A DNA stretch of 64,000 bases from Geosiphon pyriformis (GCA_016748015.1 JAAOMT010000074.1:47533-111532), one strand, 5' to 3'. Counted from the stretch's first letter, positions 21,421 to 36,230 are shown. Made by a program: numbers and translations. Notes: generated by a model not told the origin, from the sequence alone.

Positions 21421-22629
21421 AATTATTATGTTTTTTAAATTTTTATTTATAAAATTATATGTTTGTTAACAAATAAAATGTTTTTTAAAATATAATTTTG
21501 TAAAATTAAAATAACCAAAAATAAGCAGTTTTTTAGGTTTTTTGAATTAAAAATTCAAAAAATATTATATATAAAGTTAAATATTATTGACATTAAATCA
21601 AATTTATTTAAAATAAAAAGAATTTATTAAGTTTTTAAGCTTAATAAATCTTAAATAGTTAAAAATTTAAAATTTAATTAATTATTATTAAATATATAAA
21701 TAATTGTTTTTATAATAAAGACTATATTATTAAAAGTATTTTAAAATACTTTTTTTAAAAAATGGGTTTGAATTATTTGATTATGAAAAAAATACTGATT
21801 TTAAAATTTAACTTGGTTAAATTTAAGATAAAAAATATTAAAATTATTTTTTAAAAAAACTTTTTAATTTTTAAAATTTTTTAAAATAATCAAAAAAATA
21901 GTTAATAATATTAAACAGTTATAAAAATAATAAATAAAAAAACAACAATTAATTATTAAATCAATTTATTAAATACAAAATTAAAAACAAAATATATGGT
22001 TATATTAAATTAAAGCAAAAAATAAAAAATTCAAACTAAAATAAAACAGATTTTTTATATTTATAAAGTATTTAAAAATAAAGCATACAAATTATGTTTA
22101 AAACCAAAATTCTAAAAAAAACAACACATAAAAATTAGTTAAAATTTTAATATTTAAGCTTATTATTAATAATACAAATATTATAGCTAAAAACACATAT
22201 TTTATTAATTAAATTTAAGATTTAAATAAAATTGGAAAGTTTAAAAAATAAACACAAAACTATATTTAAAAATAATTAAATTAAATATTTTAAATATTTT
22301 AAAAAACATTTTCAATTTTTTTAACAATTATTTAAAGCAATATAAAAGCTAATATAAAATTAAAAATAACAAATAACAATATAAAAATATAATATAAAAC
22401 AATTAATAAAAAAACAAAAGCTTAATTAAAACTAATTGTTTTTATTTAAAATTATTAATATTAAAAATACCAACAAATTATACAAATAAAATAATAAAAA
22501 ATTCAAAAAAATCCCGAAAAACCATTAAATTAAGTCTTGAATTAAAATAAAAATTTTTAAAACCATTAAAATAATAATAAAAAAGATTTTTTTAACTATT
22601 TATTATTATTACACTTCTTTTTTTTCTAT
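21421..22629. other. AT-rich spacer between LINE copies A and B
   Basis: Almost pure A/T with stops in all frames. No gene, RNA or repeat family recognised beyond homopolymer runs. Confidence 0.7.
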
Positions 22630-22740
22630 ATTCAAAATTCTCTAAAGAGCACTTTTTGAAAAAAAGTTTTTTGTTTTTGTTTTTGTTTTTGTATTTTCTG
22701 TGTTATTATCTTCAACATTTTTTAACCAAATAATCTCTTT

Positions 22741-24605
22741 GTGGTAGACCTAATGACTATTTCTGATAGCAATATATTTAAAAAAAAGGTGTTCAAAAGA
22801 GCTTTTTATGAATTTATTAAGGGTTTTTTTTCTCAAAAAAAAAGAGTTTCTATAGACAATATTAAGCACTTTAATAATAAAAAAGATATTTTTTTAGTTA
22901 AATCTGGTTTTAATAAAAGGGTTTATTTAGACATAGATAGTAAATTTGATAATAGTAAAAATAATAATGTCTTAATAAATATTAGTAAAGAAGTTTTTTT
23001 TGGTTCAGCAGTAACAACTCTTAAAATTAAAAAGATTAATATTGATTTGAAGTATAATTCTCTTCTTAATACAATTGACTTTGGCATAGATAAAAATAAA
23101 AATCATTTCCTTTTTCCTTTAACATATTTCTAAAAAAAAGGTGAATTGATCTTAAAATAGTAAAAACATAAGTAGAAGTGGCTGTCAAAAAATTTTTTGT
23201 TTTGAATATTAATTTTTTAGCAATAGAAGACAAATTAACAACAAAAAAAATTCAGTTAATTAGAAAATTTTTTTCAACAATTAATGGTTTTGAAAGAGCC
23301 ACTACTTTCTTAAAATTTGAAAAATTATTAAATCAATATTTATATTAGAGAAAAATATGAATAAGACTATATTATTAGCTTAAAAAAAGAAAATTATCAT
23401 AAACAACAATGTCAAAAAACAAGGAATTAGATTAGATTAGATTGTAATAATTAAAAAAATTCTTATAGATATGTTAAAAGAGATAATTATTGCGAGTTTA
23501 GTTAAATTGTGTTAATTTATTTACAATTAATTGGATTATAACAAAAGACTGTGGTAAAATCTACTAAATCAAGTTAAACTAATTTGTTAACATCAAAATA
23601 GTTATTTTTAATTAGAAAAAAGTTAATATATATAGCAAAAGCTATGAGAAATTAAGATATTTGAATGTTTAGAGATTGGTTTAAGGCACTTTTGTTCACT
23701 CTATTCATGAAAACAATTGTTCATAATTTTGGTGTTTTATTGAAAAAGACTGGTAAAAAAATTTGCATTATAAATTATTTATTCAAAACTGGGAATAAAG
23801 TTTGTTATATTGTAATTAGTTTTGAATTAGATAAAAAATTTGAATTTATCTTTTATATGAAGCTAATTTTTGGTAATATAAAACTTTTTTGAACTAGAAT
23901 AGATTTGATTAAATGTAAAAAATGTAAACATTTTGAATATTTTGCTTTAAAATATGATATATTTAGTGTATTATTCTTGCTTTTTAAAAATTTTTATAAA
24001 AGAGTTGTTTCAAAAAAAAATTATTTCCAATTAACCAGATTATATACTAGAAAAAGTGTTCTTATTTTTTGTTCTGCCATATTCAATGGCAAATCTTGGA
24101 CTTAAGTAGTTTTACTTACTGCTTTTTTTAATAATATTTATTTTGGTTTTAGTGCTAGATCTTTTTTTTTTGGTTAATTATGTGTTAAAAAATTTTTTGA
24201 TTGTTTAAGATAATTTATCTATTAGCACTTATTTGGCATGTTTGAAATGCTCTTTAAAACTTTTGGCAGATCAAGTGTTAAATATTGTACAAAAATTAAG
24301 CTTTGTGAATTTGGTGCTTATAATATTTGTTTTTCAATCTTCTTCTTTTACTATATTTGTATTATTGAATTCGAATTTGGATTTTAATATGGTTTTAGAT
24401 GTCTTATTTGTATTATTTATTCTTTTTTTTTAATTGTAAATGAAAAAATTTCAGATTTAGGTTTGAGTAAATTAAAGATTTTGACCACTAAAGTGAACAG
24501 TTTAAAAACAAAAATAGTGGCTTTTGAAGTTTTAATTAGTTTAGTTTTGGTAAGATTGGATTAGTTGTGCTCTAATTTGGGCTTTTTAATACTTTTATTG
24601 TCTTA
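22741..24605 (+). pseudogene. LINE B ORF1 remnant
   Basis: Begins MVDLMTISDSNIFKKKVF at 22753 or just upstream and stays open to 23133; IDNIKHFNNKKDIFLVKSGF follows. The knuckle region reads TRIDLIKCKKCKHFEYFALK near 23900-23955, where copy A has CxxCxxxGHxxxxC, so the Gly and last Cys are lost. The Leu-rich tail (LKCSLKLLADQVLNIVQKL) aligns with copy D. Ends at TAA about 24605. Confidence 0.75.
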
Positions 24606-27600
24606 ATAACTAATTTAATATAGAAGTTTGTTATATGTAATGTTCAAAGTATTAATGTTCTTGCAAAGCAGAAAGATATTGTTTATTGACATAAGAGTTT
24701 GAGTAATATAGTTTTTATTGTTATAAAAACAAAGTTAAGATTTAGTATTAGGTTATGAATTATAAATAAGTTTGATAGAATATAGATCTTTATATCTGAT
24801 TTAAAAAAAAATTTTCTTGGCACTAAAATGTCTATTATTATAAACAATTTTCTGGTTTGACATGTTTCTAAGATAAAAAAGGTTCTTAATCAAATTATTT
24901 TAGTACAGCTTTTCTTTAAAAACAAGCTTTCAGTTATAATTTTGGATTTATATGCTAGTGTTTTTACTAAAACAAGGTTTAATTAAGCTGTAAAAATTAA
25001 TTTTTTTATTGCTAAAACAATTAATTTTGGCATTTTTATGGTCTTGAATAAGAATTTTAACAAAAATAAGTTTAAAAAATATGTAAGTTTTAAGTTCTGT
25101 TTGGATTTAACTTTGGTCAATTTGTTTAATAGACATTTATTGATCAAAGTTTTTACTTAAAACAACTCGAAAGATGTTAAAAGGACCATAAATTATATTT
25201 TTATTAGTAAAAATTTATTATCTATAATTGTTAATTATAAGGTCAATTCCATATTTGACTTTTTTAATACTAATTACAAGACAGTTGTAGTTTTTATTGA
25301 TTTGAATAGTTTCTTAGATGTTTATTTGAATAATATATACAAGCAAGCCAACAAAAATAGATAAAAATTCAAAATTAAGAATACTGATGCTGCTAAATAG
25401 TTACAATTTAAGAAGCATTCTTTGGAAAAAATTTTGTTAAATATGACTAATTTTAGTAATACAAGAAACTATAATAATCTAAATATAATGTAAAAAATTT
25501 TAAAAGAAATGGTAGTAAGTTTTACTAATAAAATTTTCTTTAAACATTGGTTTAGTAAATATAAGTATTCAAAAAACAAACAATTATCTAAGTTTTTTAA
25601 GCTAAAACTATTGATAACTAAGATTATGAAAAGTTTAAATTCGAATTATTCTTGAAAAACTGATTATATCTTTGATATTTGGATTGTTATTAATAAAAAA
25701 GAAGCTTTCAAAGTAGAAATCATAATTGGCAGTAGTAAAAAAACAAATAAAATTCTATGTTATTTGTTAAACATTAAAAAAAAGTACTGTAAATTTAAAT
25801 ATTATAAATTTAGAATTATTAAAGATGATTTTATTAAGAAAGTAATAAAAAAATGTATAGAAAACTTTTGTTTTAACAAAAAGCATATAATCAGAAGCAT
25901 TTTGAAATGTTCAGTTTGGAAAATAGTATTTGACTACTTGATAATAAATAACAATCTAATTCTGAAGTCTTGTAAAATTAAGTTTAATATTAACATAAGC
26001 ATAAAAAAATAGACAAGAAAATATGTAGTGTTAAGTGTTTTGTCAAACTAGTAATTTAACCAATATGTTCCTCTAAATTATATTAATAATAATAATTTTT
26101 TAAAAATAATGTATAATGTTAATTTTTATAAGTTTTTACAGATAGTTAAAAATTTGCCTAATAAAAAAGCTACTGATTTTTCTGGTATTTTTAACAAGCT
26201 TTAAAAACATGATAATATACAAGTATTGAGTGGTTTATTAAATATTTTTAGTATGTAGTAAGTTTGATGTTTTGTATGATGATAATTTTTCAGTTTTGAA
26301 AGACATATCTATTTAAACTTCAATTTTTGCTGTTAGTTTTGTGATTGAAAATACATTAAAAAAAGGCAGAAAACTTTAGTTAATTCTTCAAGATATGTGC
26401 AAAGTATATAATTCTGTTGGGTAATATTACTTAAAAAACAGTTTGCTTAGGATTAAAATATGTTTCTATTTTATTAAGTTTTTTGAAAATATACACAATA
26501 ATCAAATTAATTAAGTAATAACAGATTTTAAATTTACAGCAAAATATATTGTTTATGATAGATTAAATCAGAATAAAGTTTTTTCACTATTGTTATGGAG
26601 AATTTTCTATGACTTTTTACTTTTTGAGATTAAAAAGCATAACTATATATATAATTACAAAATAAATTCTAAGTTTTTTACATAAACTAACAAACAAAAT
26701 TTTAAGAATAGTAAAACATTTTTTTTGATAGCTTAAGTTTTTATAAACAATATAATCTGAATTAGAAATAATATGTTTGCTACTTAGCATATTTTGAATA
26801 TAGCTAGTGAATTTTTTTATATTAATAATATTTTAATTAACACAAAAAAAACAGTTGCTATTTCTATTAATTGAAAAGTAAAAAATTCTTATTTGATAAT
26901 AAATGGATTGAACATTTTAATAGCAAAAAAAAGTGAAGCTTATAGATATTTGAATATTTTTTTATCTACAGAAAATTTTTTTTGTTTAAGTCTTACTAAG
27001 ACACATTCAAACATAAAATTTTTTACAAATTTGGTGCTAAAAAAAATTGTTTCTAATAAACAATTTCTTTATCTGGTGTTGTTTGTTTTACAGTTTATAA
27101 TTAATTATAGATTATAATTTAGTCATTTATTAATAAGTATATGTAAAAAATGGGACAAAATACTAAGAAAAAAGTTAAAACTCAAGACCAATTTATCTAA
27201 AATTTTTTTTAATAAAGCCATCTTGGCAATTTTTTCAAACACAAAACTATAAATTTATAAGCTATTAGTTAGATGCTTTGGCAATTTTTTAGTTTTTTAA
27301 TTATGCTTTTAATTACTTTTATAAATTGTTTTTTGGCAGATATAATAAATACTTTAATATCATATAGTTTGTTTTTAAGTAATTATATACTTAATGTCTT
27401 TTAGACTAATAAAAATATTATTATTACAAATGTTTTAAGATTGAAATAATATATAAAAGTAGTAAGTTTGCTTAAAAAGTTTGGTATTGTTTTTGTGAAC
27501 CAACTTTTGGACTATTGTGGTATATGCTTCACAAAAAATATATTTTATAAATAGAAGAAATTGAATTCTAAAAGTCTAATTTCTAGGTGGTTTAATTTAC

Positions 27601-28480
27601 TGACCAAATTCATTGAAAATAGTAGTCTGAATAGTAATTATGGTTTAATATATTGTCTTACTTTCAGTAACTGCTTATATAATATTAATTTTATTAGAAA
27701 GTATTTTATAAAAAAGGGGGCTAATAAAATAGTTAATTATATAGATAAATCAGTCAAGAATTTAAAGTCTATAAAAACTTATGATAGTACTATTGCTTAT
27801 TTTTCAGATGTTAATATAAGTATAAGAATTAGGTTTTATGGCTTACTTTTCTTAATTTTTGTGGAACTGCAGATTATTATTCTTGTTTTAGATTGTGTTC
27901 CTGTATTTAGTTTAATAATATTGTTTATAGATAGTTAAATATTGTTGAATTTGTATACTTCAATTATGAAAAATATTAAACCAAACTTTTGCAATAAATG
28001 TTAGATAAAAAAAAAATATATTTGTTAAATTATAGTGTCAAAAAATCTGTTAATCAACTGAAACAAATTCAAGAGTTATTTTGAATTGTTAGCAATAAAC
28101 ATGCAGATTTTTTTGCCAATACTATTTATTAAGACATTATATTATTTTTTTGCTATAAAAAATAAATCTGTTTTTAGAAATATCTATCACTTCATTAAAA
28201 ATCTGTTTGAGACCATTAGTTTTGTCAGTTAAAAATCTAAATATGAAGATAATATTGTAAATAAATCTTTTTATGATCTTTTTGATATGTATTAGACTTT
28301 TAGTATATAGTATCTTAATGGTCAAATTTGGTTTGGCTTTACAAATTCTGCTTCTGTAATACTTTAATCTTATTTTATAAAAGTCTTATACTACTAACTG
28401 CTTATAGTCAAAAGAAAAAAATTATACAATCTAAGTTATTTTAGTATATTGTATATTTAATATGGACTAATAAAAGACTT
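24606..28480 (+). pseudogene. LINE B ORF2 remnant (endonuclease, RT, RNase H)
   Basis: Endonuclease: NVQSINVLAKQKDIVYWHKS, then VIKTKL where copy A has VTETKL (Glu to Lys at 24726-24728) and LNKNFNK for LDGDFNE. RT: VFINNIIWI at 26740-26760 in place of FVDD, RYLNIFLSTENF, KQFLYLVL. RNase H: NYIDKSVKNLKS near 27740, FVELQIIILVLDCV, FIDS near 27930, VSNKHADFFANT. Every domain has lost a catalytic residue or is crossed by stops. The order and spacing match copy A, so few indels have occurred. Confidence 0.8.
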
Positions 28481-29599
28481 AAATTATATATTTTTATTTG
28501 TACATAATGATTATATTAGAAAGAATTTGATTTTAAATATTATTAAAGAAAAATATGATTAATATATATATATATATATATAATTTAAAAAAACATAGTT
28601 ATAGTTTTAATTAAAATTTGTTTTAATTGTTTATTTTTAATAAAAATATTTTTATTATTTATAAATTATATTTATTTGTTTATTTTTAAACCTTTTTTAG
28701 TTTTTTTATTCAAAAATTAAATGTTAATTGCATAATACATTTGAAATTAATACTTAAAATTATAGTTTTTAATTATAATTAATTTTTTTTTATTTTTTTA
28801 AAGATTATTGGTTAATATAAAAAAATAAAAATAAATATAAATATAATTTAACTATTATAAGAAATAATTCAATATTATAATAGTTTAATAAAAAATTTTT
28901 AATAACAAAATAAAATAAATTAAAAACAATAAAATTTTTAATTTATTAAAAAAGTAAAAAAATAATACTAAATTTTTTTTAATTATAATTAATCTTAAAG
29001 TAAATTAAATATTATTATTATCAAATTACTATATTAAAATTAACAATATTATTATAAAAAATATTTTTATATTTTTGTTTTTTATAAAAAAAATAATTAT
29101 AAATAAAACATATTAAAAAATTAACTAAAATTTTCAAATATTAAAAAATTTTAAAACTAATATTTTATAAAACACCAAATATTATAATACTTTATTTAAA
29201 TAAATTATCTATAATAATAAATTAAACTATTTATTAAAAACTAATTAAAGCAAATTAAAAAAATTAATAATATTATAATTAAATTTTAAAATAAAAATAT
29301 ATACATAATTATAAAAAATAATTTTAATAAAATTAAAATAATTAAAATATTAATATATGTATTTAAAATCTTTAAAATTTAACAATATTTTAATAAAAAA
29401 GTAATTAAAATATTAATTAAAAAAAATATTTAAAAAATTAATAAGTTTTTTAATACAATTTACAAAATAATTTTAATATATATATTTTTTTTTATTTGGT
29501 TTAACAAATGTGGTTCAATTACTATATAAATATATATAATATATATATATTACAAACTAAATACAATTTACATACTTTCTATATATAACCAGTTATTTG
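28481..29599. other. AT-rich spacer between the tails of LINE copies B and D
   Basis: Contains a (TA) run near 28562-28582 and long A/T homopolymers. No gene recognised. Confidence 0.65.
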
Positions 29600-32500
29600 G
29601 ACCAATCTAAACTATATTATGAATTTACTACGACTGATAATTTATTATTCAAACCTAAAAAATCAAACATTTAGATCATAAACCAGAATACATACTTTTA
29701 ATTTTATCTATACTAAGCAATACTATCACATTATCACTTAAATCATTATCATCTCTTTTATTAATAGATATTATACTGTCATTAACAAATATAAGTCCTG
29801 TTTTTTCTATATAGACCTAGTATTTAGATCTGTTATATTATATCACAAATCTGTATACTGATGCCAAATCTCTAACAAAAGATATCATTTTTATACCTAC
29901 CAGCTTAGAACTACTGAAGGCACTCAAAACTTCACAGCATTAACTAATAGATACTAACTCCCTTGCCAGATTTGAATAGATACTAATATTATGTATATAG
30001 AAGAAAAGATCCTGGACAATCACAGAAAAAGAAACAGCAATATTTAGAATAATAACTATTTCTTACTAGACTTAACCAAAATCTTGTCATGAACTGCCTC
30101 ATTATAAAAACATTTGAAAGCATGATTAGAAGTGTCAATTATGTTACAAAATAAACACCTTATGTTCAGATAGAAACTATAATACAAATGCTTCCAAACT
30201 GCCACTGACAAACACCTATATAATGCTTTTATAAAATAAGTTCTTAAAGAAGCTGACAAATAGCCCATAAAGCCAAAAGCCATGTACTCATTAGGTTGTC
30301 AGATCTTAAAAGTTCTTTTCTAATCTATTTTGTTAACATTACAAAAACCTCTTATCTTAAAACCAAATCCAACTTCTTACTTAGCTCGACTTAACACTTA
30401 ATAATAAACATTGTAAGACAATACCAAATTACCAGATCACACAAAATATTTATTAACAAAAGTAGAAAAAGTGGCATTGTAATAGCATGGATCAAAAACA
30501 AGCACATTTGCACACTCATTTTTTAACATACCAGAATGGTTTTTAACCTTGATCCAAGACATTATAAGTAACTTTTTTCTAATAAAATTGACAATCTAAT
30601 GCTGTTTTATTCACAAATGTTTCTTAAAATCTGGCATTGCCAAATCCAACTCATCAATACAAGCAGAGATGACAGCCTGACTATCTGAATAAATGATCAC
30701 ACTGCACCCTAAAGGAATACAAATAAGTGCAAGAGTAATAGCCTTAAGTTCGGCCAAAGTTAAAAACATAATATTCTGAATTTTTGCCTTAATATTGACA
30801 CTAATATTGGCATAAAATACAACAGCTTTTACAACAACTAACATAGAACCAAAACACTTTACAGAACTATCTGTGTAAATATTAAAAGAAACTAAACCAG
30901 AATTTAGCAGAATGTCCTTAGTCTTGTCAATAGTATCAGCCATAATAGAATTATAAAAGTAGTCATTAGAAAAATGAAGCATTTTGTCAGCTGTAGGCAA
31001 CTTGCTACCCAAAAAATAGACAGCCAAGCTAAACCACACTAGTATAAATCTTCACAAATCCAGATGTTTTTAACACTTAAAACATTTCCAATTAAAGTAC
31101 TCACATTTTTTGTTCAACAGTTGTTCCATAAAAGTTATTCCATACTGTTTCAGAAAGTAAACCACTTCAAAAAAAACACCATGTCTGAGAACCTTAGACA
31201 TTAGCATCTTACCAAAAAAAATGAAAAACATTTGGAAAAAGACAAGCCACAAAATAAAAAAATTTTTACAATTCCAGCTAAAAAATTATTCTTGGGATTA
31301 ATATGCAACTTAATAAAACAACACAACAGATGCACAGGTAACCAACTAGAAACATGTAAATCTAAACATCTATGAATGAAAAACTGACCCAAAATACCAG
31401 GAGCATTCATGAAACCAATGACAGAAGACAACTTACTCTTAGCCTGTACTTGGCCAAATGTTTTAACATCATATAAAAATAGATGCAACAATGCCATAGT
31501 AGAAAAATTACAGAGAAGACAAAATTTAATCTTTAAGTTTTTTTTAATTACAGTGTCCTACTTGGTGCAAACATTCTTAGGAATAAAACTAAATTACATT
31601 CTGTAGCTGACAATAGATTGTAAAACTGAAGAAACCAGATAGCAAAATTGTTTATTAAAAATAGTTTTGCACAAAACCATATTAGAAAAAAACTGAATAT
31701 CTGAATGTGTTTTAGCCAAACTTGGCTTCAACAGTTTTTTTATGAAAAAAAATATACCCAAGTACCAATGCAATTTGCCCTTCTTAGCCACCACATTTAA
31801 CAATCTGCTAATAGATAGGGAAGCATTCCTAATTCTTTAATTGATAAAAATAGCCACAATCTTCTCAGTGTTTATAAAAATATTATTAAGAGTAAAAAAC
31901 TTATTGGCTATATTCAAAATATACTGGGTAGCAGTCTAACTGCTGCCAACTCAGATTGTATTGTTTACAAAAACTTCAGCAGCAAGATAAGAAGTTATTT
32001 CAGTCTATGACTTTATTTTACCAAATTTAGCAATAAATCTTGAATTAACTCTGTACCTACATAAATACTCATATCTTTTGATCTTGTATAAAAAGAAATC
32101 ATAAAAATTTTTCCAAAGAAGAGATAAAAACACCTTATTCTAATCAAGTCTATTTAGCACTTTGTAATTTTTCAAAAAACCAAAATCAGTCATTACTTTA
32201 TTGGTTCTGTTTAAGTGAATATTCTCAAAGAAACCAATAAATCTGCTACATATCTTAATACATGTTAGATTAGCTTTTAGATAATATTATTCTACTAAAT
32301 TATAAGCTTTGTGCATATTTTGTAAGACCAATTAGAGCTTTTTTTCTTTCTTTAAGACATTTTCTACTATTGAACCAATAGCAAACATAAGTGATTGAGT
32401 TGAAATATTTTTTAAAACAAAGAAATTGTTACCACAAAGAACTTAAACCTACTACAAGCTGAAGATATACAGTCTGACAAAATTTTTTTAGTAGTTTTAA

Positions 32501-34230
32501 TTAAAGCTATAAGCCATGTAATTGTAAAGTTGTTATCTCAATTATAAGATTTAGGGATCATTGAAATCCAGACACTCTTCTATGAAGTAAAAACATTATC
32601 ATGCAAAATACAAGTGTTCAACACATTCAAAAGACATCTCAATACCATATTATTACAATGCTTTTAAAGTTCATTTGATATATTTGACAGCCCAACAGCT
32701 TTGTCAACAGAAAAGTTCCTAATAACCAAGATTAATTCAACCAAGAAAAAGTGTCTTTCTCTATATAGCTTAGGAAATTATACTGGTGAGACCACAAATC
32801 AGACACTGCTGTAAATACTATTTGCTTTCTTGTTCAATTCACCATGATTTTGTCAATTTTGTGCTTTATTTCATTTGGATCTAAGATTAAATCCTCACTG
32901 ATTACCAAATAATTAAAAATTACCTTGCAAAAAAAATAATTTAGAATGCTTTTAATCATATTCTCTTTTCCTAAAACAAAATTATCTATATGTTTTTTGA
33001 TAGTCTTATTGATTAAATTACTTTTGGCCAACTCAGATTCTCTATACTTTGACTTGTGGTAATTTTTTTTGATTATTGACAATTGTTTGAAGATTTCCAC
33101 AAAACTAGCACATTTATTAAGTAAACTAGAAATCTTAGAAAACTCTGTACTATTACTAACTAATCAAACTCTCATTAATTAGACAAACTCTGAACTATTT
33201 CCTGAACTTAATGCTTTAACTAACTGAGTGACTAACAATTCAAGTCTGTAGAACTTAAAAAAATGCTTGTTCCTAAAGTAGTCAAAAACACTGAACCAAT
33301 GTTTAAAAAAAACCAAGTTTGCTGACTCAGTTATTACTATTTTAAGCAATTTCTACATAGCATCCAAATTACCAAGATTTTTAGCAGCTATAAAGTCAAT
33401 TTCCAAGAATAATATTTTAACAGAAGCACAGTTCCTAAAACAAATTTACTTGGCATTATCTGAGTTCTTAAACCCAAATTTTCAATAGTCTCTATTAGCC
33501 AGTTTTTGCAATATATTTAAACACTTGTTCAAAAGTCTATTCAGATTCATAAAGACAGATACAGCCAAATAATTGGTGTCAAAAAACTTAGAAATACTGT
33601 TTACACATTTTCTAAACATTGAAGTCGAAAGGTGTTTATTGACAAAAACAAAATCAATAGTCTTATTAACCCTCTTAGAATTGCACCAAGTTGAAAGTTT
33701 GAAGACAGAATTGTCCAAAAGTATATTATACAATTCTAAATCTAGACATGTTTTGAAACTTGCATTATGTTTTGATCTGTTCTTATTGAAATCACTACCA
33801 AGTATTACATAAAAGCTTGAATTTACAGTTATGGCTATAAGCAAATTTATGATGGGCATTTGGTCAAATCTCATACTGACCAAAGCACCAGCATACAAAC
33901 CCAAAATTGTAATAGAGTTCTTATTCACAAAAAAAAACAAATAAAAAGAAAATGACCAGAGACTTCAAAAACTTTACACACATGACAAACAAAATTTTTA
34001 CTTAAAACTATTGCCATCTCTAACTCCAAATGTTTATTATCTAATCCAGAACTAAAAACTTTTAAACCAGAAAATCTGTTCTTGAGCCAAAGCCTACCAT
34101 GGCTCTTGAGCTTTATCTCAATTAAAATAGAAACTATATTACCAGATTTTTTGTGCCATTTAATGACATCCTTCTGCTTAGCCATATTATTCAAGCCTCT
34201 GACATTGCATGTTGTAAACTTTCAACAAAT
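29600..34230 (-). pseudogene. LINE D ORF2 remnant
   Basis: Endonuclease: QRLNNMAKQKDVIKWHKK, ILIEIKLKSHGR (Glu kept), SDFNKNRSKHNASF, KTIDFVFVNKHL. RT: an FVNNTI box at 31957-31970 where copy A has FVDDTI, then LHWYLGIFFFIKK. RNase H: NIYTDSSVKCFGS near 30880, TLAELKAITLALICI, SVIIYSDSQAVISAC (third Asp kept, unlike copy A). The C-terminal CLFCNIIDTSNHAFKC (30110-30160) keeps the CxxC...HxxxC spacing. About 120 further residues below 30056 are absent from copy A but match copy C. Confidence 0.82.
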
Positions 34231-34237
34231 TTACTTA

Positions 34238-35980
34238 TTAAAATGATAAATTCACAAAAGAAACTAAGTTAACACACAAATGATCTAATTTTTTCAAAAC
34301 CAAATTAATAAAAACTTCAAGAGCCACTAATTTGGATTTCAAACTATCAATCTTGGCAGTTAGAATCTTTAATCTGCTCAAACCCAAATCCAAAACCCTA
34401 TTATCTGTAAAAAAAGATAAGGGAATTGGCAATTTAGATAAATTATCCAAAGCCATATCCAAATTTGAACTTGAATTTACAAAAACAAAAGTACTAGGAG
34501 ACAAAGATTGAAAAACAGACACCAAAGACACCAGATCAACATTGTTTAATTTATGTACAATACTTAATACTTGGTTAGCCAAAAGTTTCAAAGAGCATTT
34601 TAGAAATACCAAACAAGCTTCAATAGTTGAATTATTTTGAATAGTCAAACCATCTTTTTTACTATTACTTAACACCCCAAAAGATGAGAAAAAACCAACA
34701 CCAGAACCAAAACTAACATAAAAACTATTGGAGGAAGAAGCAAATGAAACCACTTGTGCCCAAAATTTGCCACCAAAAACAGCAAAATAGAAAATCAGAA
34801 CACTTTTTTTTGTGTACAACCTCACCAACTGAAGACAATATTCTACTGAAGCAATCTTTTTAAATGTTTTTAAAGATTTAGAAGTAAACACAATTGGTGT
34901 ATTACACTCTAAAGCAAAATGTCCAAAATGCCCACACTTTTTGCAATAAACCAAATTTATTCTAGTCCAAAAGAGCTTAACTCCACCAAAAATAGGCTTT
35001 GTAAAAAAAGCCAATTCCAAACTTTTATCAGATTCAAAACGAACCACAGTGCAGCAAAATCTATTATTAGTATTCAACAATTGATTAATAATATATGTTT
35101 TTTTACCAGCCTTTTTCAAAAGAGTCTCAAGATTATATGCTATTGTTTCTATTGGCAAAGTAAACAAAAGTGCTCTGAATTGATCTTTTAATGCCCAGAT
35201 ATTTCAATCTCTTATGGCTTTGGTCATATGTACTAAATTTTTTCCAATTAAGAATAATCATTTTGCTGCCAGTTGATTAGCCTAAACCAATTCAACGAAC
35301 TCCATTACAGTCTTTTATTACAGTTCAACCAATTGCAATTGGATTAATACTATCTTATCAAACTCAGTTACTGTAATAATAATTATATTTTTTGGCATAT
35401 TCATGAGAATTTTCTTAATAACCACAGTTTAATCTAATCAAGTTCTTTGTTTTTTAAGATTGTCATTTACTTTTATCTATTTTTTTTAGCCAATAATACA
35501 GCTTTGTTCATGCTCTCCTCTGATATAAATGTAGATCTAATAATCTTTTCAAATTTTGAGGAAGTAGTGGCTTCTTTAAAACCATTGACAACTGAAAAAA
35601 ATTTTTTAATTACCTGTGTTTTTATTGTTATAAATTTGCTCTCCACTGCTGAAAAATTGATGTCCAAAGCAAATGACTTTTTAATAACAACTTTCAATTG
35701 AGTTTTAACAATTTTAGGATCAATCCATTTCCTATCCAAAGAGATTAGAAGGTAGGAAAAAAGAGAAATCTCCTCGTTATTATTTATATTAAAGTTAAAA
35801 GAATTAAGTGAGGAACCAAAAACAGCACTAGTATTAATATGCTTTGCTTTAGGAATAGTAGCAACCAAATCCAACAGAGGCCCACCAAGAACACCAGACA
35901 TGTCAACTCTTTTATTATTACCAAACAAACTATTTATGTTAAAGTACACACTATTGTTAAATTCAGACTTAATCAAAGAT
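34238..35980 (-). pseudogene. LINE D ORF1 remnant with intact CCHC knuckle
   Basis: The stretch 35473-35976 gives the polar N-terminal part (FALDINFSAVESKFITIKT, SSKFEKIIRSTFISEESM). After a decayed RRM zone, 34238-35167 is open for 309 codons: MFTLPIETIAYNLETLLKKA, CCTVVRFESDKSLELAFF, WTRINLVYCKKCGHFGHFALEC (CCHC knuckle), then a Ser/Leu-rich tail with heptads (LKILTAKIDSLKSKLVALEV). The stop at 34238 no longer overlaps an ORF2 ATG. Confidence 0.8.
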
Positions 35981-36230
35981 ATATATCTCTCATTATCGGA
36001 ATGTTTAATATTTCCAAGAACAGCTTTTTTTTTTGTAGAAAAAAACCACCAACAGGATCATAAAAAACATCTTTAAGAGCCTTTTTTTTAAACATATTAT
36101 TACTCGAAGCAGTCTCCAACTTCATGAAAAAGAAATTATTAGGTAAAAAAATATTAATATATAAACTAAAAAAAAATAAAAAACTTTTTTTCAGAAATGC
36201 ACTCTTTGAGAAATTTTGGGTAAAGAAAAG

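Larger units (their letters stand above)
22630..28480 (+). mobile_element. LINE copy B, heavily decayed
   Basis: Same family as copy A, on the plus strand, with ORF1 then ORF2 in order. Its 5' edge (AAATTCTCTAAAGAGCAC at about 22630) matches the 5' edge of copy D read on the other strand near 36225. The sequence is far more AT-rich than A, yet the frame is held over long stretches with stops only at Gln, Trp or Arg positions. Confidence 0.85.
29600..36230 (-). mobile_element. LINE copy D, decayed
   Basis: Minus-strand copy of the same family, tail to tail with copy B. It retains longer open segments than B, notably the ORF1 knuckle and coiled-coil region and the endonuclease. The boundaries are estimated from where similarity to copies A-C fades. 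Confidence 0.85.

Noticed and set aside
22741-28480. A novel multi-gene operon suggested by consecutive plus-strand ORFs
   Set aside because: The ORFs are ordered fragments of one decayed LINE, matching copy A domain by domain.
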